This document shows, one piece after another, positions 45,611 to 55,841 of a stretch of DNA of 64,000 bases; position 1 is the stretch's first letter, and each line of letters opens with the position of its first letter. The DNA is from Cryptomeria japonica. Lineage: Eukaryota; Streptophyta; Pinopsida; Cupressales; Cupressaceae. The position numbers were made by a program, and so were the translations under genes. The stretch is from assembly GCF_030272615.1 (NCBI RefSeq), contig NC_081412.1, positions 105,016,796-105,080,795 on the forward strand, written 5' to 3'. The notes beneath the pieces were generated by a model. The model had not been told where the DNA came from and made no database searches. It was given only the letters and a program-made list of their open reading frames with translations.

Positions 45611-46475
45611 TTGTAGCTAAAAGGTTTGGCATCCACCCCAAAGTATGTTGTGCTATTAAGTTTAATGGTGAATCCATCTTTGTGATCCTTGCTTGGTATG
45701 GTATCCCCTAGTTCCCAAAAGTCAATGATTGCCTCATTGTTTTGGAAATGGTCAAGACATGGGGATTAGGTTGGTTCCATTCAATGAGTTCAGGATGGAT
45801 AATGGACATTACCTCATCAATCAGGTTAAGTTCATGAGACATTTCAGTGAGGGTCAAGACATTGTGGTGAAGGTCGTTGATGATACTCTCCCTGTCACAA
45901 TTGGGCATAGGATATGTTGTAGGGTCTGTGGAAGGTATTTCCAGTTTAGGAAGCCAAGAGGTTTTAATCTGTGCTTCACTATAAATAGGGATTTCTTTGT
46001 GAGGTGGAGGGGGTAATGTATCTTCCTCATCTGAAGTATTTAGTAGGATAGAATCAAATTTCCACTCATGTGAGTCGGTCTCTGAGTCTTTTTCCAATAT
46101 CCGATTACTATACCAAACCAGGATATCCTTTGAGTTAAATATTGCTAGTGTAATCAGCTTATGTACCTTTGGAGATGGAATGGTTGGTATGGCGAGAAGG
46201 ATTATGGGAATTAGTGAATCTGATACTGGGAGTATCAGCGTTGTTGAACTTATTTCTTTTGTTGGAATTGCTAGTGTTGTCGATACTGTTGGGGGTTTCG
46301 ATACTACTAATGGTGCTATTGATGCAGTTGTTGTTGCTGATGGGGTTGCTGGTTTGATTGGTGGGATGATTGGTGCTATGGATGATAGTGCTGGGATTTT
46401 TAGCCTTAGTGGGGTAGTAGGTATAGTGTTGGGTGTTTCTTATATAATGAAGGGTGACCACTTTAGAATTTTAGG
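45611..46475 (-). pseudogene. TE-C protease-RT linker region
   Basis: Includes a Pro/Thr/Ile-rich low-complexity part (about 46150-46450) and a conserved block: FNSKDILVWYSNRIL, KDSETDSHEWKFDS, SDEEDTLPPPPH, INDLHHNVLTLTEMSHELNL and HPELIEWNQP. It matches TE-E 63114-63974 closely. No known domain is recognised. Confidence 0.7.
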
Positions 46476-46535
46476 CTAATATAGAGGTTTGATAGGTTTC
46501 CCTTTGAATTTGAGTTTAGGAAGAATCTCCTTTTG

Positions 46536-46664
46536 AAAGCCTAATCTCGTGTTATCTTTAGGCTTTAATTCTGGCTGCAGCAGTTCATGTCGTCTTTGCT
46601 TGCAAGATCCCAAAGCACTTTGACCATCATAACCCATTCTTTGCATAATGAGAAGGCCTTTTCC
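46536..46664 (-). other. TE-C G-patch-like domain
   Basis: Within the 129-codon frame 46476-46865, residues 68-110 read GKGLLIMQRMGYDGQSALG, then KQRRHELLQPELKPKDN and TRLGF. The spacing (GY..G..LG, about 20 residues, P, about 10, LGF) fits a G-patch, an RNA-binding glycine-rich motif; one usual Gly in the second half is replaced. It lies downstream of the protease, as the G-patch does in betaretroviral proteases. Confidence 0.55.
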
Positions 46665-46897
46665 ATATTGATCTGTGGGAAGCTTGGCTTTGGGGATGTC
46701 CATGGTGATTGGGTCTTTATAGATCCATTCTGCTAAGTCTTCATCTCTGGTTTCTTCTTCTTGACTCTTTCTAAGGATGAAAGGTGTTAACGTGCATGCT
46801 GACTTGACCAATGGTGTTTGAAGTAACCGTTGAGGTTTACCATGAGTTCTAGGAGAAGTGGCCATTTTTTTAACATGCCTCTTAGGATGAGTTTATC

Positions 46898-47628
46898 TTA
46901 GATGTTTGAACTAGAAAGAGAGGCTGGACTGACGTATAAGGTGGATGAGGTGACTTCTTTGTTGTTAGGAATAGTAATCTTTGGTTGATGGTTGATATTG
47001 TTACAATATGCAAATGGATTTGCATCCCCCAGGATTGTAATTTCTACACCATTATGAGGAAACTTGATACACTGGTGGTAGGTGGATGGAATGGCTTGCA
47101 TGGCATGTATCCAATGTCTTTCTAACAACAAATTATACGATAGAGGAAGGTCCATAAATTGACATATGATGTGCTTTACCATTGGGCCCACTTGGATTGG
47201 TAGCACAACATCTCCTTTGGATGAACACTCTGCATCATCATAAGCTTTAATGGTTATCTTTTTGCGGGGATCCACTGATTCAACTGCATACCCCAATGTT
47301 GTGACCAATTGTATTGTATAGATATTTAGGCCTGCTCCATTGTCGATCAAGACTTGCTTGATCCGATGTTGGTTGATAAATCCTTAAATATGGAGTGAGG
47401 TGTTATGAGGTTACTGGAAGGATGTATTTTCACTTTTAGAGAAGTGAGACATGATGACGACCTCAGATTTCCAACCATAGATTGGTATTGATCTGTATTT
47501 AGATTCGCAGGGACTAGCACCTCTTGGAGAGCTTGATCCAAGATTGTTTTATGAGATGGGGATAGGTACAAAAGATCTAAGATAGAGATAAGTGTAGGCG
47601 TCTTATCTAACTATTCCATAAGGTTATA
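46898..47628 (-). pseudogene. TE-C protease
   Basis: MIDNGAGLNIYT is the active-site region (D-N-G-A in place of D-[ST]-G-A), followed by CQFMDLPLSYNLLLERHWIH and IPSTYHQCIKFPHNG. A frameshift lies just before MIDNG: the preceding frame reads NIGSSKS and ends. Upstream YLSPSHKTILDQAL and VPANLNTDQYQSMVGN are conserved with TE-A. Confidence 0.8.
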
Positions 47629-49398
47629 CTACTTTGGGATGGAAGGTGTGTCTTTTAGAGCTTCTTTGATGGTGATATTGTTGCGATGCGTAACAACATT
47701 GCAGGTAAAGCTTGGATTTTTGACGGTAATGGTTGCAATTTGTTCATTGGCATCATATAGGTGATTCACAGTGTAATTATAGGCAGCTCGCGTATAATCA
47801 GTGGTATCTATGTTTGGCCCTAAAGTGGAAGGACCCCTTTGATCTTGTGATGGAAGTGGATTCTTAAACATAAGATGATCATTGTTTGTTGTTTTTGGGT
47901 CATGCCCTTCAATTTCAATCTCACCTCAGTCAATAAGATCTTGAATAAGATCTTTCAATCTGTGACAATTGCTTGTTTTATGCCCTTTCCCTTGATGGAA
48001 TTTGCAATGTTCATTGTCCCTCCACTAGGAAGGTTTGACCTGAGGTTCATAATTTGATGTTTTTGGTAAGGTGACTAGATTTGAAGAAACCAACTGACAT
48101 AACATTGTTTCAATAGGTTCCCCTAAGGGAGTATATGTACATTTTGGTTTATAATTTTGTTAGCATTGTCTGGGTTCCTCTTGAGGTACATTGCATCCTT
48201 GATTTGGGGGAGCAACCATGTTATTCTTGGGCGGGGGATTTTGTCCTATAAAGTGGACCACAGGTTGTGCACTTTTGATAGTCCTTACATCTACAACCCC
48301 ATCATTGATGATGTTTTTGTTTTTATTCCACAAGTTAGGTTTATCATTGTTGAATCATGGGCGAGGCACATCTTTGGGTTCATTTTATATTTTGATAAGC
48401 CCCTTTTTGATGAGGGCCCTTTCACATTTTAAACCTTGTGTGATCATGTCATTGAAAGACTCTGTACCTTTCATGTCTAAATGAAATTCCATTTCTTCCT
48501 TCAAGTTGGAAATAAAAATTTCCACTAGTTCTCTTTTAGGTAGCTAAAGGGAACATCTGCTAGACATTTGTCGCCATCATTGCAGGAAAGCTAAAAATAG
48601 CTCCCCTAGTTTTTGCTTAGTATTACATAGATCGGCCATGGTGATATCATGTTCAATGTTATGTGAGTAATGTGCAATGAATTTCTAGACCAGTTCTTCG
48701 AATGTCCTAATGCCGCCTGTTAGTCGGGAAAACCATTGCATGGTTGTCCCTGCCAAACTTTGGGGAAAGAGTCACATTAGGTATGTGTCCTCATATGCCA
48801 CTTCTAAGCATGTTGAATGAAATTCTCTAACATGATCATGAGGGTCTCCTTTTCCTCGATACTTTTTGACCTTAGGTGTTTCAAACCCTCATGGAAAAGG
48901 TGGCATATGTAGATTCCTATCAAAGGGATAGGGACAAATATCGTTAAGTGAAAATTGGTTTATTTTCACACCACTGTGGAGTTGTTGGGCTAAATTCTCG
49001 ACTTGTTGCCACAACATGTCCATGTCATTTGGAGGAGGAGGAGGTGGGGGATTTCCTTGATGAAGGTTGTATCTAATGTGATCTCGACCTCTTTCATCCT
49101 CCTTATGACTTTGACATTCTGATGCTTGTCTTAGTTGTGCAATATCAAAATTAGAGGGTAGTTTGGCTCCCTCTTGGGCAAGTCTTAAAAAGTGAGCATC
49201 AGCGTTGCTCCTGAGTATTTCATCAAAAAGTCAATTAAAGAGAGGGTTGTGTTGTGCCCTTTCTATTGCTGCAGGAGTAGGAGTACTTGGATTTTCATCA
49301 TTTGTGTTTTTCCCAAGAGCTTCTTGGAATTCATTGATATTTTCCTTCTCTTCCTCTTCAATTTCTAGTTGTCTAGACTTTGATCTAGTTTGAGCCAT
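47629..49398 (-). pseudogene. TE-C gag with CX2HX4HX4C motif
   Basis: Starts at the ATG of MAQTRSKSRQLEIEEEEKEN. Gag capsid motifs follow in the same frame (LFPQSLAGTTMQWFSRL, LCNTKQKLGELF) with several stops, a seven-proline run near 49030, and a zinc-type motif at 47964-48006, C-KF-H-QGKG-H-KTSN-C. The ending of the frame leads into the protease. Compare TE-A, where the same motif is destroyed. Confidence 0.8.
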
Positions 49399-50210
49399 TT
49401 TGTTTACAAGTTTTTGTTGAAGTTTGGTAAAAATGATGATGAGTTGGTGATGGAATGAAAGATTAATGTTCGGTGAAGTATTTTGCATATGGATCTCTAA
49501 CACTAAAGGTAGATGTTACCAAAGTCGTTCCTTGAATTGCTTGTTGTGTTTTGTTGACAATGTTTGATATGATAAGGTTTAGAGAGATCTGAGATGTGTT
49601 ACAGACCCAACTACCTAGTAATGAGAGGATTCACTCATAGACTAGTTTTAACCTACGTAGAAATGCCTCTTAGGATGAGTTTATCCTAGATGTAGAGACA
49701 CTCTAAAAAGTGATGTATTGTGTTTGATTCAGGCAATATCGAAATAGAACTTAGGACAAAAACCTCTTGATGTTTTGAGAGTTGGAATGGATTGATGAGG
49801 TGTGAATCTGATAATGGATGAAATGTTAACTTCAATAAAAACTTTGTGTTGCAAAAGGAACAAACTCTTCCTCTTCTCTTTCAGGGGTTGGTGGTTTTTC
49901 ACTAGTTGATTTATATGCGATACAAATGTTTGGAAAGAAAGCAGGATTGATCTTGCCTCCCTTGTTTTTATGATAACTCAAATCTCTATATTGAGTAAAA
50001 GCTCTAGGGATGTCATGGAAATGGGGACAAGGCAACAACAAAGTTCAATGTTAATAAGTTAGTTTCAACCATAAAACCAAAACAAAGAACTAAAAACCAT
50101 TCCAAACTTATAAAAAGAGATTTCAAAAAGCATGAAAGAATTTTCACAAAACAAAAGAAAGGAGAAGAGCCTCCCTAAGATGCTTCCAGATTAGAAGGTT
50201 GCATGTTTGA
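49399..50210 (-). other. TE-C 5' leader
   Basis: About 0.8 kb between primer site and gag start. No protein domain. The part at 50009-50187 is found again at 55661-55841 next to the TE-E LTR. Confidence 0.7.
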
Positions 50211-50228
50211 TTCACATCGGGTTCACCA
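50211..50228 (-). other. TE-C primer-binding site
   Basis: On the minus strand TGGTGAACCCGATGTGAA starts two bases after the LTR end GCATCA. It shares TGGTGAACCCGA with the site at 10510, indicating the same tRNA primer class. Confidence 0.8.
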
Positions 50229-50230
50229 AA

Positions 50231-52063
50231 TGATGCTTTGTGAAATGGAAGAATGTTAGACAAAAACCTGTGGTCATATAACACATAAGAAGCACAAGAA
50301 ACAAAGAGAAATGTTAGTGCTAATCAACCAAAGACTAATCTAAGGAGGCATACCAAGAGAGACACTACAAACATAATGAAGCATTTAACTATGAAAATAA
50401 ATGCAAGAAGACATCTCCAAATGCCTTCCAGCATGCTTGTAGCTCCTCCTCCTTTGTTCCTCTCCTCTCCAAGTTCAAAATTAGTGTAGTTCTCAGTAGC
50501 TTTTTGCACTATGAATGTCATATGGAGATTCAAGATGGTTGGATGTGATAAACAAATGCTATGCAAGTGTAGATAGTGATGCTATGAAAAAGATCTATGC
50601 TAATACTAGTATAGAAACAATACTCTAATGCTTCCTTCTTTGTTTGAGGATAAGGGTTCAATTTATAGAAGAAATGGGGAAATGAAGGGTTAAGATTGAG
50701 CAATCTTAACAAGGGTTAGGATTGAAAGATATTCAATCCATGTGAGACTTTCAACCCAATCCCATGTTGACAAGTGTCACCATGAGGAGGCTTGAAAGGA
50801 GAGATAGGGAGCATTAAATGATTGAGGGAACATGATGGTTAATCTGGGAGGTTGGGTTAGGGTTAGGTTAATGGATATTCATTTTATCCAAGGGATAAAT
50901 GAATGTGCAAGGGTTAAATGGTTACCTTAGTCAAAGAAATAAAAGCTTTGAAGATACCCATGAGTCAAAAGGATGGTTAAGTTAGAGGAAAGTCTCTAAC
51001 CAAAGGTAAAAGGTGAGTTAACCATAAATGGTTATGTAAGAGCCTTTAATGGTTTGGAAGAATTTAGAGGTTAACCATTTGAAGACATAAAGCCTTTAAT
51101 GGTTATTGAAGACTTTGGAGGTTTTTGAGAAGTGACTTCCTTTTATTTAGGAATGTGACAATGATTAGGATAGGATTAGGCTAATTAAAAGGAGTTAGAA
51201 GAATCTAGAAGGGATTTAGGCATGCAAGTGGATTTTGTAGGAGAATGCAAGTAGGAGGAATTTTGGGATTTTCAATTGAAATAAAATCATTTATTTCAAT
51301 TAAATGTTGTAATTTGCATTTGGATAGATATTTAAATAGATATTAATTTATTTAAATGTGAATGTGAATTTTGGATTTTATTTAAATAAATCTTAATTTA
51401 TTTACATGAGAAAAAGGAAGATAAAGCATTAAATGCTTGAAGACTTTGAGAGAAACCATTAAATTCTTGAGAAGACTCTAGAAAGAAGCCATTAAGTTTG
51501 AAGACTTTAAGGGAAACCATTAAAGGCTTGAGAAGACTCTAGAAGGAAGCCATTGAGTTTGAAGACTTTAAGGGAAACCATTAAAGGCTTGAGAAGACTC
51601 TAGAAGGAAGGTATTAAGTTTGAATACTTTAAGGGAAACCATTAAAGGTTTCAAGTGGGTGAAGATAAATAGGATTTTAAATAAATAATCTATTTATTTA
51701 AAATAGTTGTGCAACTTGCATTTGTAGGAAAATGCAAGTGGGTGGAGGATAAAGGTGATTTAAATAAATGTTAATTTATTTAAATGTGAGAGATGGTATT
51801 TTGGGGGATTTAAATAAATATTAATTTATTTAAATGTGAGAGAAGAATAAATTAAATAAATATGATTTATTTATTTAATTAATGGTCTAAATTTGGTTAA
51901 GTGAATTAAATCAAATAAATCAAATAATTTATTTAATTAATAGGAGAAGGGGGTTAAGATGAATTAATTAAATATTAATTTAATTAATTATTGATTGATG
52001 GTTAAATAATCAAATAAATAATAAATATTCATTTAATTAAGTGGACAGATTTATGTGTCTACA
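50231..52063 (-). repeat. TE-C 5' LTR
   Basis: 1,833 bp, paired with 30410-32284. The ~61-bp tandem array (51440-51650) has one unit fewer than in the 3' LTR. The right flank is TSD GTACC, then TE-A sequence resumes. Confidence 0.93.
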
Positions 52064-52068
52064 GTACC

Positions 52069-53460
52069 TAAGACAAGTAATGGATTCTCCAAAATAATAT
52101 GGACGACCACATTATTTTAAAAATGTGTCTGTCATTACACTAAAATGGGATACTACAATATTCAAGAAGTGGGGTGAGATGGAAGAAGAGGACTTATACA
52201 AAATGCTTTATAAAGAACTTGAAAAGGATACACTAGATCACTACCATGTGAAAAGTATGGTAGAGGATTCAAGTTCTTACAAAAATTTGGATATGATGGA
52301 AAGAGCTCTCTTGGATTACAAAAGAAAGTTAGAATTGAACCATTGCAATTATAGTTAACATTCAAAAAGCAGCACTCCAAAAGACTTGGATTTATACCCT
52401 TCAGATTAGGTACTCACATATCTAAAGAATCATAGAAAATCATAGACTCTAATGAACAAGAAGAAAAGAAAAGTTGCTCCAGAAACTCTAATGAATGGGA
52501 ATGGGGTGCAAATAAGTCATCTAGTGATTATGAGCTCACCGAAACATTCAAAGAACCAAGTGAACCCATGGAAGAAGAAGAGTTCAACAAAAAATTTAGG
52601 GTTGTTCAAGCTAATTTATTAGAGTCTACATTACTAAATGTGCTTCTAATGATGTGAATTTGAATTTGTCTTTGATTAAGATAGATGAGGAGAGTCCTAG
52701 AAATGATCTCGACTATTACCTTGACATACCTAAAGATGCTTGTGTCTTTACCATTACTCCTACTGACTTTGAAAACACCGATGGCCTTTTCCTCATTCAG
52801 CCACAACTTATTGATGGGGACCAAAAGAGACCTTTACAATTAGACACATTTGAGAATGATGATGCTTTCATATACTATTTATGTATACAAGATGATATTT
52901 TTCTTGGGGACCATAAAGCAGGATACACTATAGAACTCAATAGCATGACATACTTTGGTGAGAGTGTTGGACCTTCTAGTCACAAAAATATAAAAAAAAA
53001 AAACAAATCGTGGGTCCTATGGTGAAAACCACGTTGTGGCATTGTCTGACTCTAAAAAAGTAAAAAGAAAGGACATATATGAGGGTGAAAACCTCTCTAA
53101 GGCGCCCGAAGATGGAAGGCTTTCCATTCTCCTGATGGCATCATATGAATAAAAATCATCCATGTTGGTGGAGGAAACAATCAAGACAAACATTGGCACA
53201 TAAGAGATTTTGCACAACATATTCTTAGCACAGTCTTTGATAGAAAAAGAAAGACCAAAGTTCATAAGTTTCTTCACAGAATGACAAATCAATTTTTCAT
53301 GCTTATATATAGATATGCCTAGACTAGATCTCGACTTAGTTATGCATTATTTGACCGTCACACCAGGAGAAAAGCCAATAAAAAAAATTGAGGAAAATGC
53401 ATCTGCAAGTGGCATTATTAGTAAAAGTAGAACTTGAAAAAGTGTTGGATGTTGGATTAT
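52069..53460 (+). pseudogene. TE-A protease-RT linker region
   Basis: Resumes TE-A after TE-C. The block FENDDAFIYYLCIQDDIFLGD then HKAGYTIELNSMTYFG (about 52847-52965) matches the linker of TE-E (GDHKAGFAIELNSTTYFG). A tail near 53320-53400 (LDLDLVMHYLTVTPG) leads into RT. Stops and frame changes are frequent. Function unknown. Confidence 0.7.
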
Positions 53461-54027
53461 AAGACCGATTGATTACCCTGAGTGGATCTCTAACTTGGTA
53501 CCAATCAACAAGCCAGATTGCAACATCAGAATGTGTATAGATTTCAAAGACATCAACAAAGCTTGTCCTAAAGATGATTTTCTACTACTAAATATTGATC
53601 TGATAGTGGATCTTATAGCTAGTCATGCAATGTTATCTTTGATGGATGGATTTTCCGGGTATAACCAGATAAAAATCTCACCTGAGGATCAACACAAAAA
53701 AACATTCACCTGTCCTTGGAGAACTTTTTGTTGGAATGTCATGCCCTTTAGACTAAAGAATGCAGGTCCACATACCAAAGAGCTATGACTACCATCTTTT
53801 ATAATCTTATGCATGTTATCATGGAAGACTATGCTGACGACCTCTTGGGTAAATCATTAGAAAGAGAAACACATTTGGACATCCTTTCAGTGGTTTTTGA
53901 TCAGTTAGAAAAATACAAAGTTAGATTAAACCCTAAGAAGTGTGTCTTTAAAGTAACCTCCAGGAATCTCCTTGGATACATTATCTCAAAGAGGGTAATT
54001 GAAGCCGATCTAGAAAAAGTCTGATCT
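53461..54027 (+). pseudogene. TE-A reverse transcriptase (frameshifted)
   Basis: MCIDFKDINKACPKDDF, LSLMDGFSGYNQIKISPEDQ, CPWRTFCWNVMPFRLKNAG, then a frameshift in the GATYQRA region (about 53765), then MEDYADDLLGKSL with an intact YADD catalytic box and LNPKKCVFKVTSRNLLGYI. RT of Gypsy type; inactive because of the frameshift and upstream breaks. Confidence 0.88.
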
Positions 54028-54129
54028 ATATTAGAAATTCTACCACCAAAGAATATCAGTCAACTTCGGTCTCTACAAGGAAGATCTTAGTCTATACGAA
54101 TATTCATTGCTTAGATAGCAAATAAATGT

Positions 54130-54656
54130 CATCCTTTTCATGCCTACTACACAAAAACATCAAATTCAAGTGGGATGATAAATTACAACAGGCTTTTCAG
54201 ATACTCAGAGACTATCTACTAAATCCACCAGTTTTGATGTTGTCAATTCAAGGAAAACCCCTACTACTCTACATATCAGCTACACAAACAACATTGGGGT
54301 AACTCTTGGCACAACAAGACAATGAAGGCAAGGAAAGAGAAGTATATTATATTAGTCACACATTGGTTGGCTATGAGCTTAACAACACATTGATTGAGTG
54401 TGCATGTCTTGATGTGGTTTTTGCCTCGCAGAAAGTACGAAATTACATGCTCACTCATAGAGAAAATCTCATTGTGAGGATAGATCCACTAAAATATCTT
54501 CTTAATAAGGCAACACTCATTGGAAGATTAGCTAAATGGGTTATGATCTTAAGTAAATTTGACATTGAGTACATTGATAGAAAATCCATCAAGCGACAAG
54601 CTATTCCAAATCAGTTAGTAGATGAACTTATGATTGATGATACTCCTATGACTTAA
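54130..54656 (+). pseudogene. TE-A first RNase H
   Basis: KPLLLYISATQTTLG, then after a break DNEGKEREVYYISHTLVGYEL, LNKATLIGRLAKWVMILSKFDIEYIDRKSI and NQLVDELM. It ends at TAA (54654). It corresponds to residues 15-140 of the TE-E protein. Confidence 0.82.
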
Positions 54657-54699
54657 GAGTTTGTGGAAGAATCCATTCTGACTGTAACACACAAAGCGC

Positions 54700-55092
54700 T
54701 GGTAATTATATTTTGATGATTCATATACGCAGCATGGTGTAGGAGCTGGCATCCTATTTATCACACCTCAAGGGGATTCCATTCCTAAATCTTACCGATT
54801 GTCATTTCCTTGCACCAATAATATAGCAGAGTATGAGGCATTAACAACAGGTTTACGAATTGCAGTTCAATGGAAGATCCAGGAAATTCATGTCTTTAGG
54901 AATTCTCAACTTGTAATTCGTCAAGCAAATGATGACTACCAAACAAAAGATGAAAAATTATTGCCTTATAAGAAAATGGTAGATGACTTCAAACAATACT
55001 TCACAGATATAATCTTTGAGCATATTTCAATGGATAACAATCGAGCTGTAGATGCCATGGCTACTATTGCTTCATTCATTGATATATCATAG
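54700..55092 (+). pseudogene. TE-A second (archaeal-type) RNase H
   Basis: YFDDSYTQHGVGAGILF, NNIAEYEALTTGLRIAVQW, NSQLVIRQAND and NNRAVDAMATIASF follow the TE-E domain. The catalytic Asp of GDSQLV is Asn here (RNSQLV). It ends at TAG (55090). Marks the element as Tat-like. Confidence 0.82.
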
Positions 55093-55650
55093 AATGAGAG
55101 CCACTATGAGTTCTTGATGGATAATATTTTGGTTCCCTCATATGAGATCACTCCTGCTGAGATGATGTGTCATTGGTCTCGATTCCCTTTGGTACGGTGC
55201 CATTTTCACATACCTTTGCAACAATACTCTTCCCCCTGACCTTTCCAATAATCAACATCTTAATTTCATCTGCCAATCTTCTTGCTTTGTCATTTTAGTT
55301 GATACCCTTTACCATCGAGGTCTAGATGGCACTCTTCTTAGATGTTTAGAAAGTGATGAAGCTTAGATTGCATTACGAGAAGTTCATGAAGGTATATGTG
55401 GTGCCCACTCTAGTGGTCTGACCTTATCCAAGAAAATTATAAGGACTGGATACTACTGGCCCACTATGGAAAAAGACTTATATCAGTTTGTCAAGAAATG
55501 TAAGCAATGTTAGATTCATGGAGACCTCATTCATGTGTCGGCTCAAGAAATTGAACCGATCATGAATCCTTGGCCTTTTTGTCAATGGGGACTCGATCTC
55601 ATAGGCAAGATTCACCCTCCTTCTTCCAATGGCCATAAATTCATTATCAA
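55093..55650 (+). pseudogene. TE-A integrase, N-terminal part only
   Basis: Zinc-binding region HEGICGAHSSG, GYYWPTMEKDLYQFVKKCKQC, then WPFCQWGLDLIGKIHPPSSN and GHKFII, where homology stops at about 55650. Several stops (for instance TAG after CKQC). The second Asp and the Glu of the catalytic triad and all downstream parts are missing. Confidence 0.85.
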
Positions 55651-55660
55651 GATTGAAGTT

Positions 55661-55841
55661 GATGTCATGGAAATGGGGACAAGGCAATAACAAAGTCCAA
55701 TGTTAATAAGTTAGTTTCAACCATAAAAACAAAACAAAGAACTAAAAACCATTCCAAACATATCAAAAGAGATTTCAAAAAAGCATGAAAGAAGTTTAAC
55801 AAAATAAAAGAAAGGAGAAGAGCCTCCCTAAGATGCTTCCA
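55661..55841 (-). mobile_element. TE-E-family leader fragment
   Basis: Near-identical to 50009-50187 in TE-C (GATGTCATGGAAATGGGG onwards). It breaks off at the LTR side just before the primer site: about 230 bp holding the PBS and LTR end are missing. On its other side it meets a 10-bp filler (55651-55660) and TE-A. Confidence 0.85.

Larger units (their letters stand above)
30410..52063 (-). mobile_element. TE-C: Tat-like Gypsy LTR retrotransposon nested in TE-A
   Basis: Full-length on the minus strand: 5' LTR 50231-52063, PBS, leader, gag, protease, G-patch-like region, linker, RT, RNase H, archaeal-type RNase H, integrase, long 3' UTR, PPT and 3' LTR 30410-32284. TSD GTACC occurs at 30405-30409 and 52064-52068. 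Without TE-D it is about 14 kb. LTRs are nearly identical over large stretches (about two differences in 180 bases after the first 30, by eye), yet the coding region is heavily broken, including YVND in place of the RT catalytic YVDD. Confidence 0.93.
15839..55650 (+). mobile_element. TE-A: Tat-like Gypsy LTR retrotransposon, doubly interrupted, 3' truncated
   Basis: The host element of the nest. In order: 5' LTR (15839-16434 and 23899-24886), primer site, long leader, gag (27384-29009), protease (to about 30250), linker, RT, RNase H, second archaeal-type RNase H and the start of integrase (to 55650). TE-B (16435-23893) interrupts the LTR and TE-C (30410-52063) interrupts protease-to-RT. Removing both with their TSD copies restores continuity. 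The Tat affiliation rests on the dual RNase H and on similarity to TE-C and TE-E. Coding parts carry many stops and several frameshifts. The integrase catalytic core and 3' LTR are absent. Confidence 0.8.

Noticed and set aside
46180-46479. Gly/Val/Ile-rich + strand frame that looks like a membrane protein
   Set aside because: It is the antisense of the Pro/Thr/Ile-rich linker of TE-C, whose sense frame is conserved with TE-E.
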